A stretch of 64,000 bases of DNA from Virgisporangium aurantiacum (lineage in GTDB: Bacteria > Actinomycetota > Actinomycetes > Mycobacteriales > Micromonosporaceae). Location: the NCBI RefSeq assembly GCF_016863635.1, contig NZ_BOPG01000050.1, positions 124,001 to 188,000 on the forward strand, in the 5' to 3' direction. Of the stretch, positions 8,424 to 17,541 are shown in pieces. Each line of letters opens with the position of its first letter. Positions within the stretch are counted from its first letter, which is position 1. The notes beneath the pieces were generated by a model. That model was not told where the DNA came from. It saw nothing but the letters and a program-made list of their open reading frames with translations, and did no database searches. A program made the position numbers and the translations under genes.

Positions 8424-9005
8424 CTACCGTGCGGCGCGTAACAGGGTGAGGGCTGCGTGCTTGGCCACCTCGGCGGCGTCCGGAGCGGCGTGGTGGTCGG
8501 CGAGGACCGTCGCGCCCACCAGGAGCGTCAGCAGCTGGCGCCCCAGAGCCTCCGGGTCGGTGGCGCCGGCCCGGGTGGCGATGCCGGTCAGCAGGTCGAG
8601 GCGGCGGTCCAGGTGACGGGCGGCCAGCGCGCGTTCCGCGCCGTCGTGGTGCTGGGTGGCGGCGTTGAGGATGGCGCAGCCGCGGAAGCGGGGCTCGGCG
8701 TGCCAGCGTCCCAGCGTGTCGAACACGGCGGCGAGCCGGTCGAACGCGTCCTCCCCGGCAGCGGCCGCGGCTTCGTCGAGCCAGCGGACCAGCCGGTCGC
8801 TGCGGGCCTGCAGCACCGCCAGCACCAGCCCGTCCTTCGAGCCGAAGTGGCGGTACAGCGTCTCCTTGGACACCCCGATCGTCGTGCACAGCTCGGTGAC
8901 CCCGATGCCGTCGAGCCCGCGCGTGTAGAGGAGCCGGGTGGCCGCGTCGAGGATCGCCGCGCGGGTCGAGGCCGGGTCGAGGGTGGCGCCTTTGGGGACG
9001 GGCAT
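8424..9005 (-). CDS. TetR family transcriptional regulator
   Basis: A 193-residue protein. The N-terminal TetR helix-turn-helix (about 12-58, IGVTELCTTIGVSKETLYRHFGSKDGL) is followed by a helical ligand-binding domain. The start at 9005 gives the usual short N-terminal arm. It is divergent from an alpha/beta hydrolase and MFS pair, and the 82-bp gap holds a 19-bp near-perfect inverted repeat, so it probably represses both directions. Confidence 0.9.
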   Translation of the reverse strand: MPVPKGATLDPASTRAAILDAATRLLYTRGLDGIGVTELCTTIGVSKETLYRHFGSKDGLVLAVLQARSDRLVRWLDEAAAAAGEDAFDRLAAVFDTLGRWHAEPRFRGCAILNAATQHHDGAERALAARHLDRRLDLLTGIATRAGATDPEALGRQLLTLLVGATVLADHHAAPDAAEVAKHAALTLLRAAR

Positions 9006-9011
9006 GTCACA

Positions 9012-9069
9012 GATGGTACCGCTCGGTTCGATCGCCCTGTACGGTGACGTCGAACCGATCGGTACCATC
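9012..9069. promoter_or_regulatory. TetR operator pair
   Basis: GATGGTACCGCTCGGTTCG at 9012-9030 and its reverse complement at 9051-9069 (one mismatch) flank 20 bp that likely include a promoter. The right arm contains the palindrome ACCGATCGGT. Two arms of this size suit binding of two TetR dimers. The location between the TetR gene and its divergent target supports the call. Confidence 0.65.
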
Positions 9070-9087
9070 ACGGAGCGAGGACCACGC

Positions 9088-9849
9088 ATGGACGCCAGCA
9101 CCCCCGCCGTCACCTTCGACAGCCACGGCGAGACCCTGCTCGGCGTCCTGCACCTGCCGGCCGGCGCGGGGCCGCACCCGGTCGTCGTGGTGCTGCACGG
9201 TTTTCCCGGCAACGAGCGCAACTTCGACCTCGCCCAGGCGCTGCGCCGGGCCGGGTACGCCGCGCTCGTCTTCCACTACCGGGGGTCGTGGGGCGTCGGC
9301 GGGTCGTGGTCGTGGCGACACGTCCTGGAGGACACCGCCGCCGTGGTCACGGCCGTCCGCAGCGGCCGGCATCCATTGGACGCGGACCGCGTGGCCCTCG
9401 TCGGCCACAGCCTCGGCGGGTTCGCCGCCCTGATGACCGCCGCCGCCGACCCGGCCGTCGCCGCGGTCGTCTCGGTGGCCGGCTTCGACTTCGGCGTCGC
9501 GGCCGCCGCGTGCCGGGCCGACGAACACGCGCGGCAGGCGTACGTCGACGCGTTCGACGAGGACCTGCTCCCGTTGCGGGGGACGAGCGGCGCGGCGCTG
9601 GTGGCCGAAATGGAGGCGGCCGGGCCGGCGTGGCGGCTGGCCGACCTGGCACCGCGGCTCGCCGGCCGTCCGGTGCTGCTGATCGGCACCGGTCGCGACC
9701 CGGTGACCCCGGCGGAGCTGCACCACGCGCCGCTGGTCGCGGCGTACCGGACCGCGGAGCACCACGTCTTCCCGACCGACCACGCGCTGTCCGACCACCG
9801 CCTCGAACTGGCCCGCACGGTGATCGACTTCCTCGGCCGGAACCTGTGA
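9088..9849 (+). CDS. Alpha/beta hydrolase
   Basis: A 253-residue cytoplasmic serine hydrolase of the dienelactone hydrolase/peptidase-like group. The oxyanion region HGFPGN (about 37-42), the nucleophile elbow GHSLGG with Ser108, a late Asp (GTGRDPVTP) and His (TDHALSDHR) make a full catalytic triad. The ATG at 9088 follows a GGAGCGAGG ribosome site. It overlaps the next MFS gene as GTGA and is probably repressed by the divergent TetR protein. The natural ester or amide substrate is unknown. Confidence 0.88.
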   Translation: MDASTPAVTFDSHGETLLGVLHLPAGAGPHPVVVVLHGFPGNERNFDLAQALRRAGYAALVFHYRGSWGVGGSWSWRHVLEDTAAVVTAVRSGRHPLDADRVALVGHSLGGFAALMTAAADPAVAAVVSVAGFDFGVAAAACRADEHARQAYVDAFDEDLLPLRGTSGAALVAEMEAAGPAWRLADLAPRLAGRPVLLIGTGRDPVTPAELHHAPLVAAYRTAEHHVFPTDHALSDHRLELARTVIDFLGRNL

Positions 9850-10919
9850 GCGCGCGCCTCGCCCTGGGTACCGCGTCGGCGCTCGGGCTCGGACGGTTCG
9901 CCTACGGTCTCATCCTCCCGGCCATGACCGGGGACCTGCACTGGGACCTCGCCCGCGCCGGCACGATGACCACGGCGAACGGCCTCGGCTACCTCGTCGG
10001 CGCGCTGGCCGCGGCCGCGGTGGTCCGCCGGGTCGGCCTGCCGGCCACGTTCCGCGCGGGCATGGTGCTGTGCGCCCTCGCGCTGGCGGCCACCGCCGCG
10101 ACGACGGACTACGCGGCGCTGTTCGCCGCCCGCGCGGTGGCCGGGTTCGGCGGCGCGCTGGTGTTCATCGCGGGCGCGGTGATGGCGCCGACCGCGGTCT
10201 TCTTCGCCGGGACGGGCGTGGGGATCGCGCTGAGCGGCGCGGTCGTGCCGACGCTGCTCGCCGGCCGTCCCGACCGCTGGCCGCTGGCCTGGGCCGTGCT
10301 CGCCGTCGCGGCCGGCGTGGCGGCGGCGGTGAGCTGGGGCGCCACCCGGGAACCGGCCCCGGTCGCGGACGACGGCCGGCCGCCGAAGAGTCCACTGTGG
10401 ACGGTCGCGGTCGCCTACCTGCTGTTCGCCGCCGGCTACATCGCCTACATCACGTTCCTGTCCGCCTACCTGGCCGACCGCGACGCCACCACCGCGCAGA
10501 CCGCGCTCACCTGGACGCTGCTCGGCCTGGCCGTCGTCGCCGCGCCGAAGCTGCAGCGGAACATGTCGCTCGCCCTGGGAATCATCGCCGCCGCCGCGCT
10601 GCTCGCCCTGCTGGCACCGGTCCCCCCGACGGTCGTCCTGTCCGCGGTGGCCTACGGCGCGGTCTTCATGACCGTCCCCGCCACGGTCACCGGGCTGGTC
10701 CGCGCCGGGGCGCCACCCGGGCGCGTCACCGGAGTCCTGGCCGCGTTCACGGTCGTCTTCGCCGCCGGCCAGATGGCCGGTCCCTGGCTCGCCGGCCTAC
10801 TCGCCGACCGCACCGGCCCGGGCGCCAGCCTCGTCTGGACCGCCGCGCTCTGCGGCGCCGCGTCCCTCGTCGCCGCCGTCGGTCCCGGGCGCCGGCAGCT
10901 CGCGCCCGGGCGGCGATAG
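9846..10919 (+). CDS. YbfB/YjiJ family MFS transporter
   Basis: A 357-residue major facilitator that opens with the family signature GLGRFAYGLILPAM and later TANGLGYLVGAL. It has about ten to twelve helices and a predicted export role of unknown substrate. It starts with GTG overlapping the hydrolase stop, so the two form one unit. Its final 123 bp overlap the coding region of the convergent AI-2E transporter. A copy of the recurrent palindrome TCCACTGTGGA lies at 10391-10401 within codons for PLWT. Confidence 0.88.
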   Translation: MSARLALGTASALGLGRFAYGLILPAMTGDLHWDLARAGTMTTANGLGYLVGALAAAAVVRRVGLPATFRAGMVLCALALAATAATTDYAALFAARAVAGFGGALVFIAGAVMAPTAVFFAGTGVGIALSGAVVPTLLAGRPDRWPLAWAVLAVAAGVAAAVSWGATREPAPVADDGRPPKSPLWTVAVAYLLFAAGYIAYITFLSAYLADRDATTAQTALTWTLLGLAVVAAPKLQRNMSLALGIIAAAALLALLAPVPPTVVLSAVAYGAVFMTVPATVTGLVRAGAPPGRVTGVLAAFTVVFAAGQMAGPWLAGLLADRTGPGASLVWTAALCGAASLVAAVGPGRRQLAPGRR

Positions 10920-11993
10920 ATCGACCGGCGTCTCCTCCGGACCGACCGTCGGTTCGGGCTTCAGCCCACCGCGCCGGGCGTCCCAGATGTCCCGGGCCAG
11001 AATCTGCAGGATCCCGGCGATCGGGATCGCGAGCAACGCACCCAGGATCCCGGCCAGCTCCACCGCGAGCAGGATCGCGATGAGCACCGTCAGCGGGTTG
11101 AGCTTCACCGTGCGGGCGAACACGACCGGTTGCAGCAGATGGTTCTCCAACTGCTGGTAGACGATGAAGAACACCACGGTCACCACGCCCGCGGTCACCG
11201 ACTGCGTGAACGCCGCCAGCGACGCGACCACCGCGCCCAGCGTCGCGCCGACGAGCGGGACCAGGTCGGCCAGCGCGACGAACAACGCGATGAGCCCCGC
11301 GTACGGGACGCCCAGCACCATCAGCACCGCGTACGTGAGGAGCCCGCACACGAGGCTGATGATCAGGTTGCCGCTGATGTACCCGGTGACGGTCCGCGCG
11401 CAGTCGCGTCCGACGCGACGGATCCGCTCGGCGCGCCGGTCGTCGACGAGCGTCAGGAACGCGTCGACCGCCCGCGGCCCCTCCAGGACCATCAGGTACG
11501 ACAGGACGAAGATCGTCACGATGCCGGCGACGGTCGTCGCGACCCCGGTGAGGAACGCCAGCGTCGGCGCGCCGAGGCCGGACGCGTACTCGCGGATCTT
11601 GTCGGCGTTGTCCTGCACGTACCGCACCACGTGGAAGCGCTCCATCAGGCCGCCGACCGGCCCGCGACCGTTCCGGGCGTCCTCGACGATCCGCGGGAAG
11701 TCCTTCGCCACCTGGGCGCCCTCGTTCACCAGCGGCACCACGAACAGCGTGACCAGCCCGGCGAGCACGACGAACACCACGATGAACACCAGCAGCGTCC
11801 CGAGCCACCGGCGCCGGAACGCCATCCGCCGCGTGACCCACGTGACCGGTGGATGCAGCGCGACGGCGAAGAACACCGAGATGACGATCCACGTCAGCAC
11901 GCGGCGCGTCTCGTAGGCGAGGAACAGCACCGCCACCGTCGCCAGGACCAGCCCGATCACGATGAGGGTGCGCCGCGCAAAACCCGTCTCCAC
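10797..11993 (-). CDS. AI-2E family transporter
   Basis: A 398-residue membrane protein with the AI-2E (PerM/YhhT-like) layout: N-terminal helices, a soluble central region (about 85-165), and C-terminal helices with the conserved LADLVPLVGATLGAV and QQLENHLLQP segments. Members export small molecules or ions, and quorum-signal export is proven for few of them. The hydrophilic tail after about residue 340 (Pro/Gly/Glu-rich) is encoded opposite the end of the convergent MFS gene, an unusually long overlap, so the tail may be non-conserved. Confidence 0.88.
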   Translation of the reverse strand: METGFARRTLIVIGLVLATVAVLFLAYETRRVLTWIVISVFFAVALHPPVTWVTRRMAFRRRWLGTLLVFIVVFVVLAGLVTLFVVPLVNEGAQVAKDFPRIVEDARNGRGPVGGLMERFHVVRYVQDNADKIREYASGLGAPTLAFLTGVATTVAGIVTIFVLSYLMVLEGPRAVDAFLTLVDDRRAERIRRVGRDCARTVTGYISGNLIISLVCGLLTYAVLMVLGVPYAGLIALFVALADLVPLVGATLGAVVASLAAFTQSVTAGVVTVVFFIVYQQLENHLLQPVVFARTVKLNPLTVLIAILLAVELAGILGALLAIPIAGILQILARDIWDARRGGLKPEPTVGPEETPVDLSPPGRELPAPGTDGGDEGRGAAERGGPDEAGARAGAVGE

Positions 11994-12082
11994 GCCCGTC
12001 AGCTACCCGGGACGCAAAAGGACAAACCGCGTACGGAAATCTACGTATGGCGTTGTCCGGCCCGGTCCGGTGTCCTGTGGCC

Positions 12083-12436
12083 ATGTTCACCGACCACGTC
12101 TTCACCCTTGTCGACAAGCGGGACGCCGAGGGCTTCGCCGCGCTGTTCGCCCCGGACGGGCGATTCGTCTTCGGCAACGCCGACCCGATCGTCGGGCCGG
12201 CCGCGATCGCCGCCGCCGTCGGCGCCTTCTTCGCCGGCATCGACGGCCTGCGCCACGAGCTCCGGAACCGCTGGGAGAGCGGCGCCGACACCGTGGCCGA
12301 GCTCGTCGTCGAGTACGACCGGCGGGACGGGGGCGCGGTGCGGGTCCCGGGGGTCACCATCTTCACCCGCGACGGTGCCGGTCTCGTCACCGACTACCGC
12401 ATCTACGTCGACCTGGCGCCCTTGTTCGCACCCTGA
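12083..12436 (+). CDS. SnoaL/NTF2-like protein
   Basis: A small protein of about 117 residues with the NTF2-like alpha+beta cone pattern (FTLVDKRDAEGFAALFAPDGRFVFGN, then a GPAAI loop and beta strands). Such proteins are ketosteroid-isomerase-like enzymes or ligand-binding proteins of unknown substrate. I use the ATG at 12083, which fits the family start. An earlier ATG at 12047 would add 12 residues, and neither has a clear ribosome site. It precedes a sugar-efflux MFS gene on the same strand by 27 bp. Confidence 0.75.
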   Translation: MFTDHVFTLVDKRDAEGFAALFAPDGRFVFGNADPIVGPAAIAAAVGAFFAGIDGLRHELRNRWESGADTVAELVVEYDRRDGGAVRVPGVTIFTRDGAGLVTDYRIYVDLAPLFAP

Positions 12437-12463
12437 CCTGGGCGGGCCGTACCGTCTCCGATC

Positions 12464-13657
12464 ATGACGACGGGGACGGTGACGGGCGGGCGGCGGGTGC
12501 TGGCACCGCTGGGGCTGGTGTTCCTGATCGTCGGGTTGGCCAACTCGCTGGTGGTCCCGTTCATCTCGCTGTTCCTGGCCACCGAGGTGCACGCCACCGC
12601 GGTACAGACGACGGTGATCCTGGTCGCCTACCCGGTGTCGGCCGTGGTAGCGGCCTGGGCGGTGGGACGCGTCTCCGACCGGTGGCCGGTGCGGCGCCCG
12701 TTGATGGTCGGCGCGTCGCTGGCCGGGCTGATCGGCATGGGACTCACCGCGGTCGTCCGCGACTACTGGGTGCTGCTCGCCGTCACCGTCACCGCGACGG
12801 CCGCCGCGGGCGTGCTGTTCCCGCAGACGTTCGCGTTCGCGCGGGAGGTGCTGGCGCAGCGCGACCCGAAGCGGGCGGCGCTCGGAATCAGCGTGCTGCG
12901 CACGGTCTTCTCGATCGCGTGGGTGGCCGGCCCGCCGGTTGCCGCGGCGCTGCTGGCCGTCGGCGGCTTCCCCCTCGTCTACGGCGCCGCCGCCGCCATG
13001 TACGGCCTGGCCGCCGTGGTCGCCTTCCGGCTGCCCGACGCGGAGGCGCCCGCCCCCGCCCCGGCGTCCACGGACGCCGACGGGCCGGCCGCCGGCCTCC
13101 GATTCACCATCCTCCTGACGATCGTGGCGTTCGTCCTCCTGCAGACCCCGCTCAACCTCGGCGGGCAGGCGGTGGCCCTGTTCACCACCGAGGAACTCGG
13201 CGGCACGGTGACCGACGCCGGCCTGATCCTCGGGCTGTGCGCGGCGCTGGAGATCCCGCTGATGCTGGGGCTGGGCGTGCTCTCCACACGCGTGCCGCTG
13301 CGCGTCCTGATCCTGCTGGGCGCGGCCGCCGGGATCGCCTACCAGGCGATGGCCGCGGCGTCCCACGAGGTGTGGCAGCTGGCCGCCGCCCAACTGTTCA
13401 ACGCGCTGTTCATCGCCGCGATCTCCGCCCTGGGCATCCCGTACGTGCAGGACCTCATGCCGGACCGCCCCGGCCACGCGACGACGATGTCGACCAACAC
13501 GTTCCCGATGGGCCAGATCGTGGCCGGCCCGCTCTTCGGGCTGGCCCAGTCGAACGGCTACCGGCTGGCGTACGTGATGAGCCTGGGGTTGTGCGTGCTC
13601 GGGTTCCTCCTGCTGCTGGCGACCCGACCGCGGCCGCCGGCTCAGTCGCCGGAGTAA
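12464..13657 (+). CDS. MFS transporter, sugar efflux (SET) type
   Basis: A 397-residue twelve-helix major facilitator. The C-terminal half has YVQDLMPDRPGHATTMSTNT followed by a conserved MGQIVAGPLFG, characteristic of the SetA/SetB sugar efflux group, which export sugars and sugar analogues from the cytoplasm. Substrate specificity is not readable. Its last 16 bp overlap the 3' end of the convergent gene. Confidence 0.85.
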   Translation: MTTGTVTGGRRVLAPLGLVFLIVGLANSLVVPFISLFLATEVHATAVQTTVILVAYPVSAVVAAWAVGRVSDRWPVRRPLMVGASLAGLIGMGLTAVVRDYWVLLAVTVTATAAAGVLFPQTFAFAREVLAQRDPKRAALGISVLRTVFSIAWVAGPPVAAALLAVGGFPLVYGAAAAMYGLAAVVAFRLPDAEAPAPAPASTDADGPAAGLRFTILLTIVAFVLLQTPLNLGGQAVALFTTEELGGTVTDAGLILGLCAALEIPLMLGLGVLSTRVPLRVLILLGAAAGIAYQAMAAASHEVWQLAAAQLFNALFIAAISALGIPYVQDLMPDRPGHATTMSTNTFPMGQIVAGPLFGLAQSNGYRLAYVMSLGLCVLGFLLLLATRPRPPAQSPE

Positions 13658-14088
13658 CCGAAGAAGAAGATCTCCGTGGGCACGCCCGCCTCGTCGTGCA
13701 GCACCGCGCACCGGCCGAACGACCGCTCCCGGACGAGCGACCACAGCGCACCGACGTGGTCCCGCGTCAGCGTGGCGGTACCGATCAGGTCGAGCGCCTC
13801 CGCCGCGCCGACCGGTTCGACCGTTCCGTAGTCGGGCTTCTCGCCGGTGTCGAGCACGCGATCGACGTCCAGGATCGAGTGCGTGCCCGCCTCCTGCACC
13901 TCCTCCGCGGCCCAGAGCTCGTCTTCCGTCTGCGGCCGGTTCGGAAAATCGGCGGCGGACTTGCCGAACTCGTACGGAACCGCCCACCAGTAGTCGCCGG
14001 TGTCGAGAACGTGCTGCCGCAACGCGTCCAGCGCCGCCTGCAGGTCCGGCTGATACGCGACGTAGTAGTCCCATTGCGACGCGCCCAT
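13642..14088 (-). CDS. Hypothetical protein, small soluble
   Basis: A 148-residue acidic protein that I cannot name. It begins MGASQWDYYVAYQPDLQAALDALRQ, continues with conserved-looking DYWWAVPYEFG and a Glu/Asp-rich middle, and ends with a PTEIFFFGYSGD strand. No signal peptide, membrane helix or metal motif is visible. I use the ATG at 14088, preceded by GAGGGAGC, rather than a farther start at 14124. It lies just downstream of smpB on the same strand, with 55 bp between. Confidence 0.65.
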   Translation of the reverse strand: MGASQWDYYVAYQPDLQAALDALRQHVLDTGDYWWAVPYEFGKSAADFPNRPQTEDELWAAEEVQEAGTHSILDVDRVLDTGEKPDYGTVEPVGAAEALDLIGTATLTRDHVGALWSLVRERSFGRCAVLHDEAGVPTEIFFFGYSGD

Positions 14089-14143
14089 GGTGCTCCCTCG
14101 GTTGATCTCCGGGCAAGCTAACATCCCCGCCGGACACGGGCAG

Positions 14144-14638
14144 CTACGGGCGGCGGCCCTGCACGTGGCGGCCCTTCACATGGCGGCCGAACTGGCGCGC
14201 GATCTCCCGGTTGGCGTCGCGCTCCGCGAGGACCTGCCGCTTGTCGAACGAGCGCAGCCCCCGCGCCAGCCCCAGTTCCACCTTCGCCCACCCGTTGCTG
14301 AAATAGATCGACAACGGAATCAGCGTCACCCGGTCCTCGCGCACCTTCGTGCGGATGCGGTCGATCTCCACCCGGTTCAGCAGCAGTTTCCGGATGCGGC
14401 GAGGGGCGTGGTTCGTCCACGTGCCGTGGCTGTACTCCGCGATGTGCAGGCCGTACAGCAGCAGTTCGCCGTCGTGCTCCTGGGCGAACGCGTCGGCCAG
14501 CGACACCCGGCCCGCGCGCAACGACTTCACCTCGGTACCGAGCAGCGCGATGCCCGCCTCGTACGTTTTCAGGATCGCGTAGTCGTGCCGGGCCCGGCGG
14601 TTCGTCGCCACGGGCCTGCGGCCGGTTTCCTTCGGCAC
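14144..14638 (-). CDS. smpB: SsrA-binding protein SmpB
   Basis: A 164-residue protein that binds tmRNA and brings it to stalled ribosomes for trans-translation. The sequence matches the family throughout: N-terminal NRRARHDYAILKTYEAGIALLGTEVKSLR, the oligonucleotide-binding barrel, and a basic C-terminal tail (LAERDANREIARQFGRH...) that mimics the tmRNA anticodon. tmRNA (ssrA), often next to smpB, is not recognisable in this window. Confidence 0.96.
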   Translation of the reverse strand: MPKETGRRPVATNRRARHDYAILKTYEAGIALLGTEVKSLRAGRVSLADAFAQEHDGELLLYGLHIAEYSHGTWTNHAPRRIRKLLLNRVEIDRIRTKVREDRVTLIPLSIYFSNGWAKVELGLARGLRSFDKRQVLAERDANREIARQFGRHVKGRHVQGRRP

Positions 14639-14706
14639 CCCACGATCGTAGGCGCCTCGACCTCAGGCCCGGTCCACGCGACGGACTGATGGGGCATCCT
14701 GGGTGG

Positions 14707-16128
14707 ATGGGCGGTGCCGTCATCGAACTGGGGTACGCCCAGCCGTGGGAGCCCGAGCCGGAGCCGCCGCCGCGCTGGCCGCCGAGGCCGCCCACCTGGC
14801 TGGTGCCCGCCCTGGTCGCGGCCGTCACCCTGCTGACGCTCGGCGCGGCCGCCACGCCCCGGCAATGGGACCCGGTGCTGTCCCAGCGCGACCAGAACAC
14901 CTCGCTGCACTTCGGTGCCGACGACACCGCCTACCTCACGACCCAGCGGATCCGCAGCGGTCGCCTGCAGGCCTACCGACCCGGCCGGGCCGGCGCGCTG
15001 TGGACGGCGAACTTCCCCGGCGGATACCCCGTCCCGGTCCTCGACGCCGACCCGACCCTGCTGACCATGACCGTGTACGACCCCGCCCCCGACGGGCAGG
15101 CCACCGGCAACGCCGTCCAGGGGCGCGACCCGCGCACCGGCCACATGCTGTGGACCCGGCCCGGCACCGGTCTGCTGGGCATCGGCGCCGACGTCGCCGT
15201 GGTCACCGACCGGCAGGAGGGCGGCGGCGCGGTGCCCGGCCCGGCCACGTTCGACCGGTTGGGCCTCGACCCGGGTGCCGACGTGGTGGTGCTGGACCCG
15301 GTCGACGGCTCGGTGATCAGCACGCGGCGGGCCGCGGCGCCGGACTGGCCGGCCGGCCGGATCGAGGCGGTCGACCGGCGCACCGGCCGGTCGCGCTGGA
15401 CCCGCACCGTCGCCCCCGACGTGCTCATCGGCACCGAGGAGGTACCCGCCGGCCGTGCTCCGCGCGTCGTCGAACTGGCCCTCGACGGGCGGCTGCGGCT
15501 GAGCGACCCGGCGACCGGCGAGACGCGGCACGAGACGCGGCTCGGGCTCGTCGGGCGGCCGCTGCACGTCTCCGTCACCGGCGGGGTCGTGGTCGTCCAC
15601 CAGCAGCCGCCGGCCGGCGAGCCGCGCGTGTCCGTGGCGTACGACCTCGCCACGGGGACGACCAGTTGGAGCCAGGACACCCAGACCACCTCGTTCTGCG
15701 GCGAGCGCTACCGCTGCGCCTCCGAACCGGGGACGCTGACGGTCACCGATCTCGCCTCCGGCTCCGTCCGCTTCCGGGGCCGCAGCGACCTGTTCATGGT
15801 CAACGGTGACCGCCTGATCGTGTCGTGGGAGGCGATCCTGCCCCGACCCGCCGGCACCCAGGTGTACGACCTGCGCACCGGCCGCCGGTCGCAGGACTAC
15901 CGGGGCTGGTTCCTCGCCAGCTTCGAGGACGGGGCGAGCCTCCTGGTGCAGCAGACGTCCGGCGGGACACTGCTGGTGTCGACGGTCGCGCACGCCTCGG
16001 GCCGGGTGACGATGGTGGGCCGCGCGACCGGCTGGATCGGCACGGCGTCGTGCACCCGCGGCGTCCGCTACGCCGGCTGCGTCGGGCCGTCGGGCGTGCG
16101 GATCTGGCGCCTCCCCCGGGAGACCTGA
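14707..16128 (+). CDS. Membrane-anchored PQQ-like beta-propeller protein
   Basis: A 473-residue protein with a Pro/Glu-rich cytoplasmic N-terminus, one transmembrane helix (about 30-48) and a large extracellular domain. That domain has repeated strands of the type ALWTANFPG, MLWTRPGTG, SRWTRTVAP and TSWSQDTQ, typical of PQQ/YVTN-like propeller repeats. No PQQ ligands are identifiable, so a structural or ligand-sensing role is as likely as an enzymatic one. The start at 14707 follows GGGTGG. The 3' end overlaps the convergent MFS gene by 61 bp. Confidence 0.75.
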   Translation: MGGAVIELGYAQPWEPEPEPPPRWPPRPPTWLVPALVAAVTLLTLGAAATPRQWDPVLSQRDQNTSLHFGADDTAYLTTQRIRSGRLQAYRPGRAGALWTANFPGGYPVPVLDADPTLLTMTVYDPAPDGQATGNAVQGRDPRTGHMLWTRPGTGLLGIGADVAVVTDRQEGGGAVPGPATFDRLGLDPGADVVVLDPVDGSVISTRRAAAPDWPAGRIEAVDRRTGRSRWTRTVAPDVLIGTEEVPAGRAPRVVELALDGRLRLSDPATGETRHETRLGLVGRPLHVSVTGGVVVVHQQPPAGEPRVSVAYDLATGTTSWSQDTQTTSFCGERYRCASEPGTLTVTDLASGSVRFRGRSDLFMVNGDRLIVSWEAILPRPAGTQVYDLRTGRRSQDYRGWFLASFEDGASLLVQQTSGGTLLVSTVAHASGRVTMVGRATGWIGTASCTRGVRYAGCVGPSGVRIWRLPRET

Positions 16129-17300
16129 GGGAGCAGCAACGGCGTCGCCAGGATCAGGACCCCGGCCACCGCGATCGCCGTGCGCGGGCCGGTCGCGGCG
16201 GCGAGCAGTCCACCGAGCGCGCTGAGCACCGCGATCGACACGCCGCTGCTGATCGACCACGCCGTCAGCGTCCGAGCGACGCGGTCCGTGGGCGTGTTGT
16301 CGAGCCGGTAGGTGGCGAGCACCGGCGTGTAGAGGCTCATGCAGACGATGATCGCGAGCTCGACGGCGATCACCGTCACGAGGCCGGCGACCCCCGGCCC
16401 CACGAACGCGAGGCCGATTAGCCATACGGCGCGCAGCGTCCCGACCGTGCGCAGGATCCGGTCGCGGCCGTACCGTGCCACCGCCCGGCGGGCGAGGCGC
16501 GAGCCGATCAGCCCGCCGAGGCAGGGCGCGGCGAACGCCAGGCCGTACTGCCAGGGCGAAAATCCGAGGTGACGCAGGAGCAGCACGGCCAGCAGCGGTT
16601 CCGTGGCCATGATGAGGCCGGCGACGAGCAGTTGGTTGAGGAAGAGTGGGCGCAGTCCCGGGTGGGTGAGCAGGTGTCGCCAGCCGTCGAGCAGGTCCGC
16701 GGCCCGCAAGCGGCTCGGATTTCCGTGCGGTGGGGGCGTATCCCGGTCATCTATTGCTTTTAGACAGAACGCGGAGAGCAGGTAGCTGACGGCATCGACC
16801 ACGACGGTGATCATCGGGCCGACAGCGCCGATCGCCGCGCCGCCCAGCGGGGGCCCGACCGCGATGGCGCTCCAGGTGGTGGACTCGAGGCGCGCGTTGG
16901 CGGTGAGCAGCGCCGCCGGCCGCACGACCGCCTTCAGGTACGCCCCGCTGGCCGCGGTCGAGGCTATTCTGGCCGCCGCTATGGCCGCTGACACAACCAT
17001 CAGTTGTGCGAATCCGAGCCAGCCGAAGGCGTAGGCGAGCGGGACCGTGAGCATGGCGGCGAACCGGGTGAGGTCCATGGCGATGAGCACCGGTCGCTTG
17101 CGGCGAAACTCGATCCACGGTCCGAGCGGTACGGCGATGAGCGCGCCGACGGCGGGACCCACGGCGGACAGCAGGGAAGCCTGGGCCGGTCCGACCTCGA
17201 GCACGAGCACGGCGATCAGCGGCAGGGCGCCGAAGGCGATCCCGGAGCCGTAGGCACTGACGGCGTACGCCGCCCACAGCCGCCGGAAACGTGTGTCCAT
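16068..17300 (-). CDS. MFS transporter
   Basis: A 410-residue major facilitator with about twelve helices, beginning MDTRFRRLWAAYAVSAYGSGIAFGALPLIAV, which resembles MFS_3 efflux proteins. The substrate is unknown. A 17-bp inverted repeat lies 48 bp upstream of the start. No regulator gene is adjacent. Its C-terminal 20 codons overlap the propeller gene on the opposite strand. Confidence 0.88.
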   Translation of the reverse strand: MDTRFRRLWAAYAVSAYGSGIAFGALPLIAVLVLEVGPAQASLLSAVGPAVGALIAVPLGPWIEFRRKRPVLIAMDLTRFAAMLTVPLAYAFGWLGFAQLMVVSAAIAAARIASTAASGAYLKAVVRPAALLTANARLESTTWSAIAVGPPLGGAAIGAVGPMITVVVDAVSYLLSAFCLKAIDDRDTPPPHGNPSRLRAADLLDGWRHLLTHPGLRPLFLNQLLVAGLIMATEPLLAVLLLRHLGFSPWQYGLAFAAPCLGGLIGSRLARRAVARYGRDRILRTVGTLRAVWLIGLAFVGPGVAGLVTVIAVELAIIVCMSLYTPVLATYRLDNTPTDRVARTLTAWSISSGVSIAVLSALGGLLAAATGPRTAIAVAGVLILATPLLLPQVSRGRRQIRTPDGPTQPA

Positions 17301-17347
17301 GCACGGATCCCACCAGCGCCCCCGGGGCGAGATCAAACAACCCGTGC

Positions 17348-17364
17348 CACAACCTGTGGTTGTG
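17348..17364. promoter_or_regulatory. Inverted repeat CACAACC-TGT-GGTTGTG
   Basis: Perfect 7-bp arms around TGT in the 241-bp divergent gap between the MFS gene and the serine hydrolase gene. The position 48 bp from the MFS start suits a repressor or activator operator, but no adjacent regulator gene identifies the binding protein. The rest of the gap contains only a GGAGG ribosome site at 17531 for the hydrolase gene. Confidence 0.45.
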
Positions 17365-17541
17365 CGGGCGCTCGATCCGGTGTGGGTCGGCGGTCGAAAA
17401 GCGCACTGGATCGAGCGTCGTGCATGCGTGACGGACATGGACGGGAATCTCCGAAATTTCCGGATGAAAAGTGTTGGTGGCCGGCCGCGCCGCGGCTCAT
17501 TCCTCCGTAATCGCACACCTGCGACACCACGGAGGAACCAC

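Noticed and set aside
13642..14143. tmRNA gene (ssrA) next to smpB
   Set aside because: The region downstream of smpB holds a protein-coding gene and then the convergent MFS gene. No tRNA-like ends or proteolysis-tag frame were visible.
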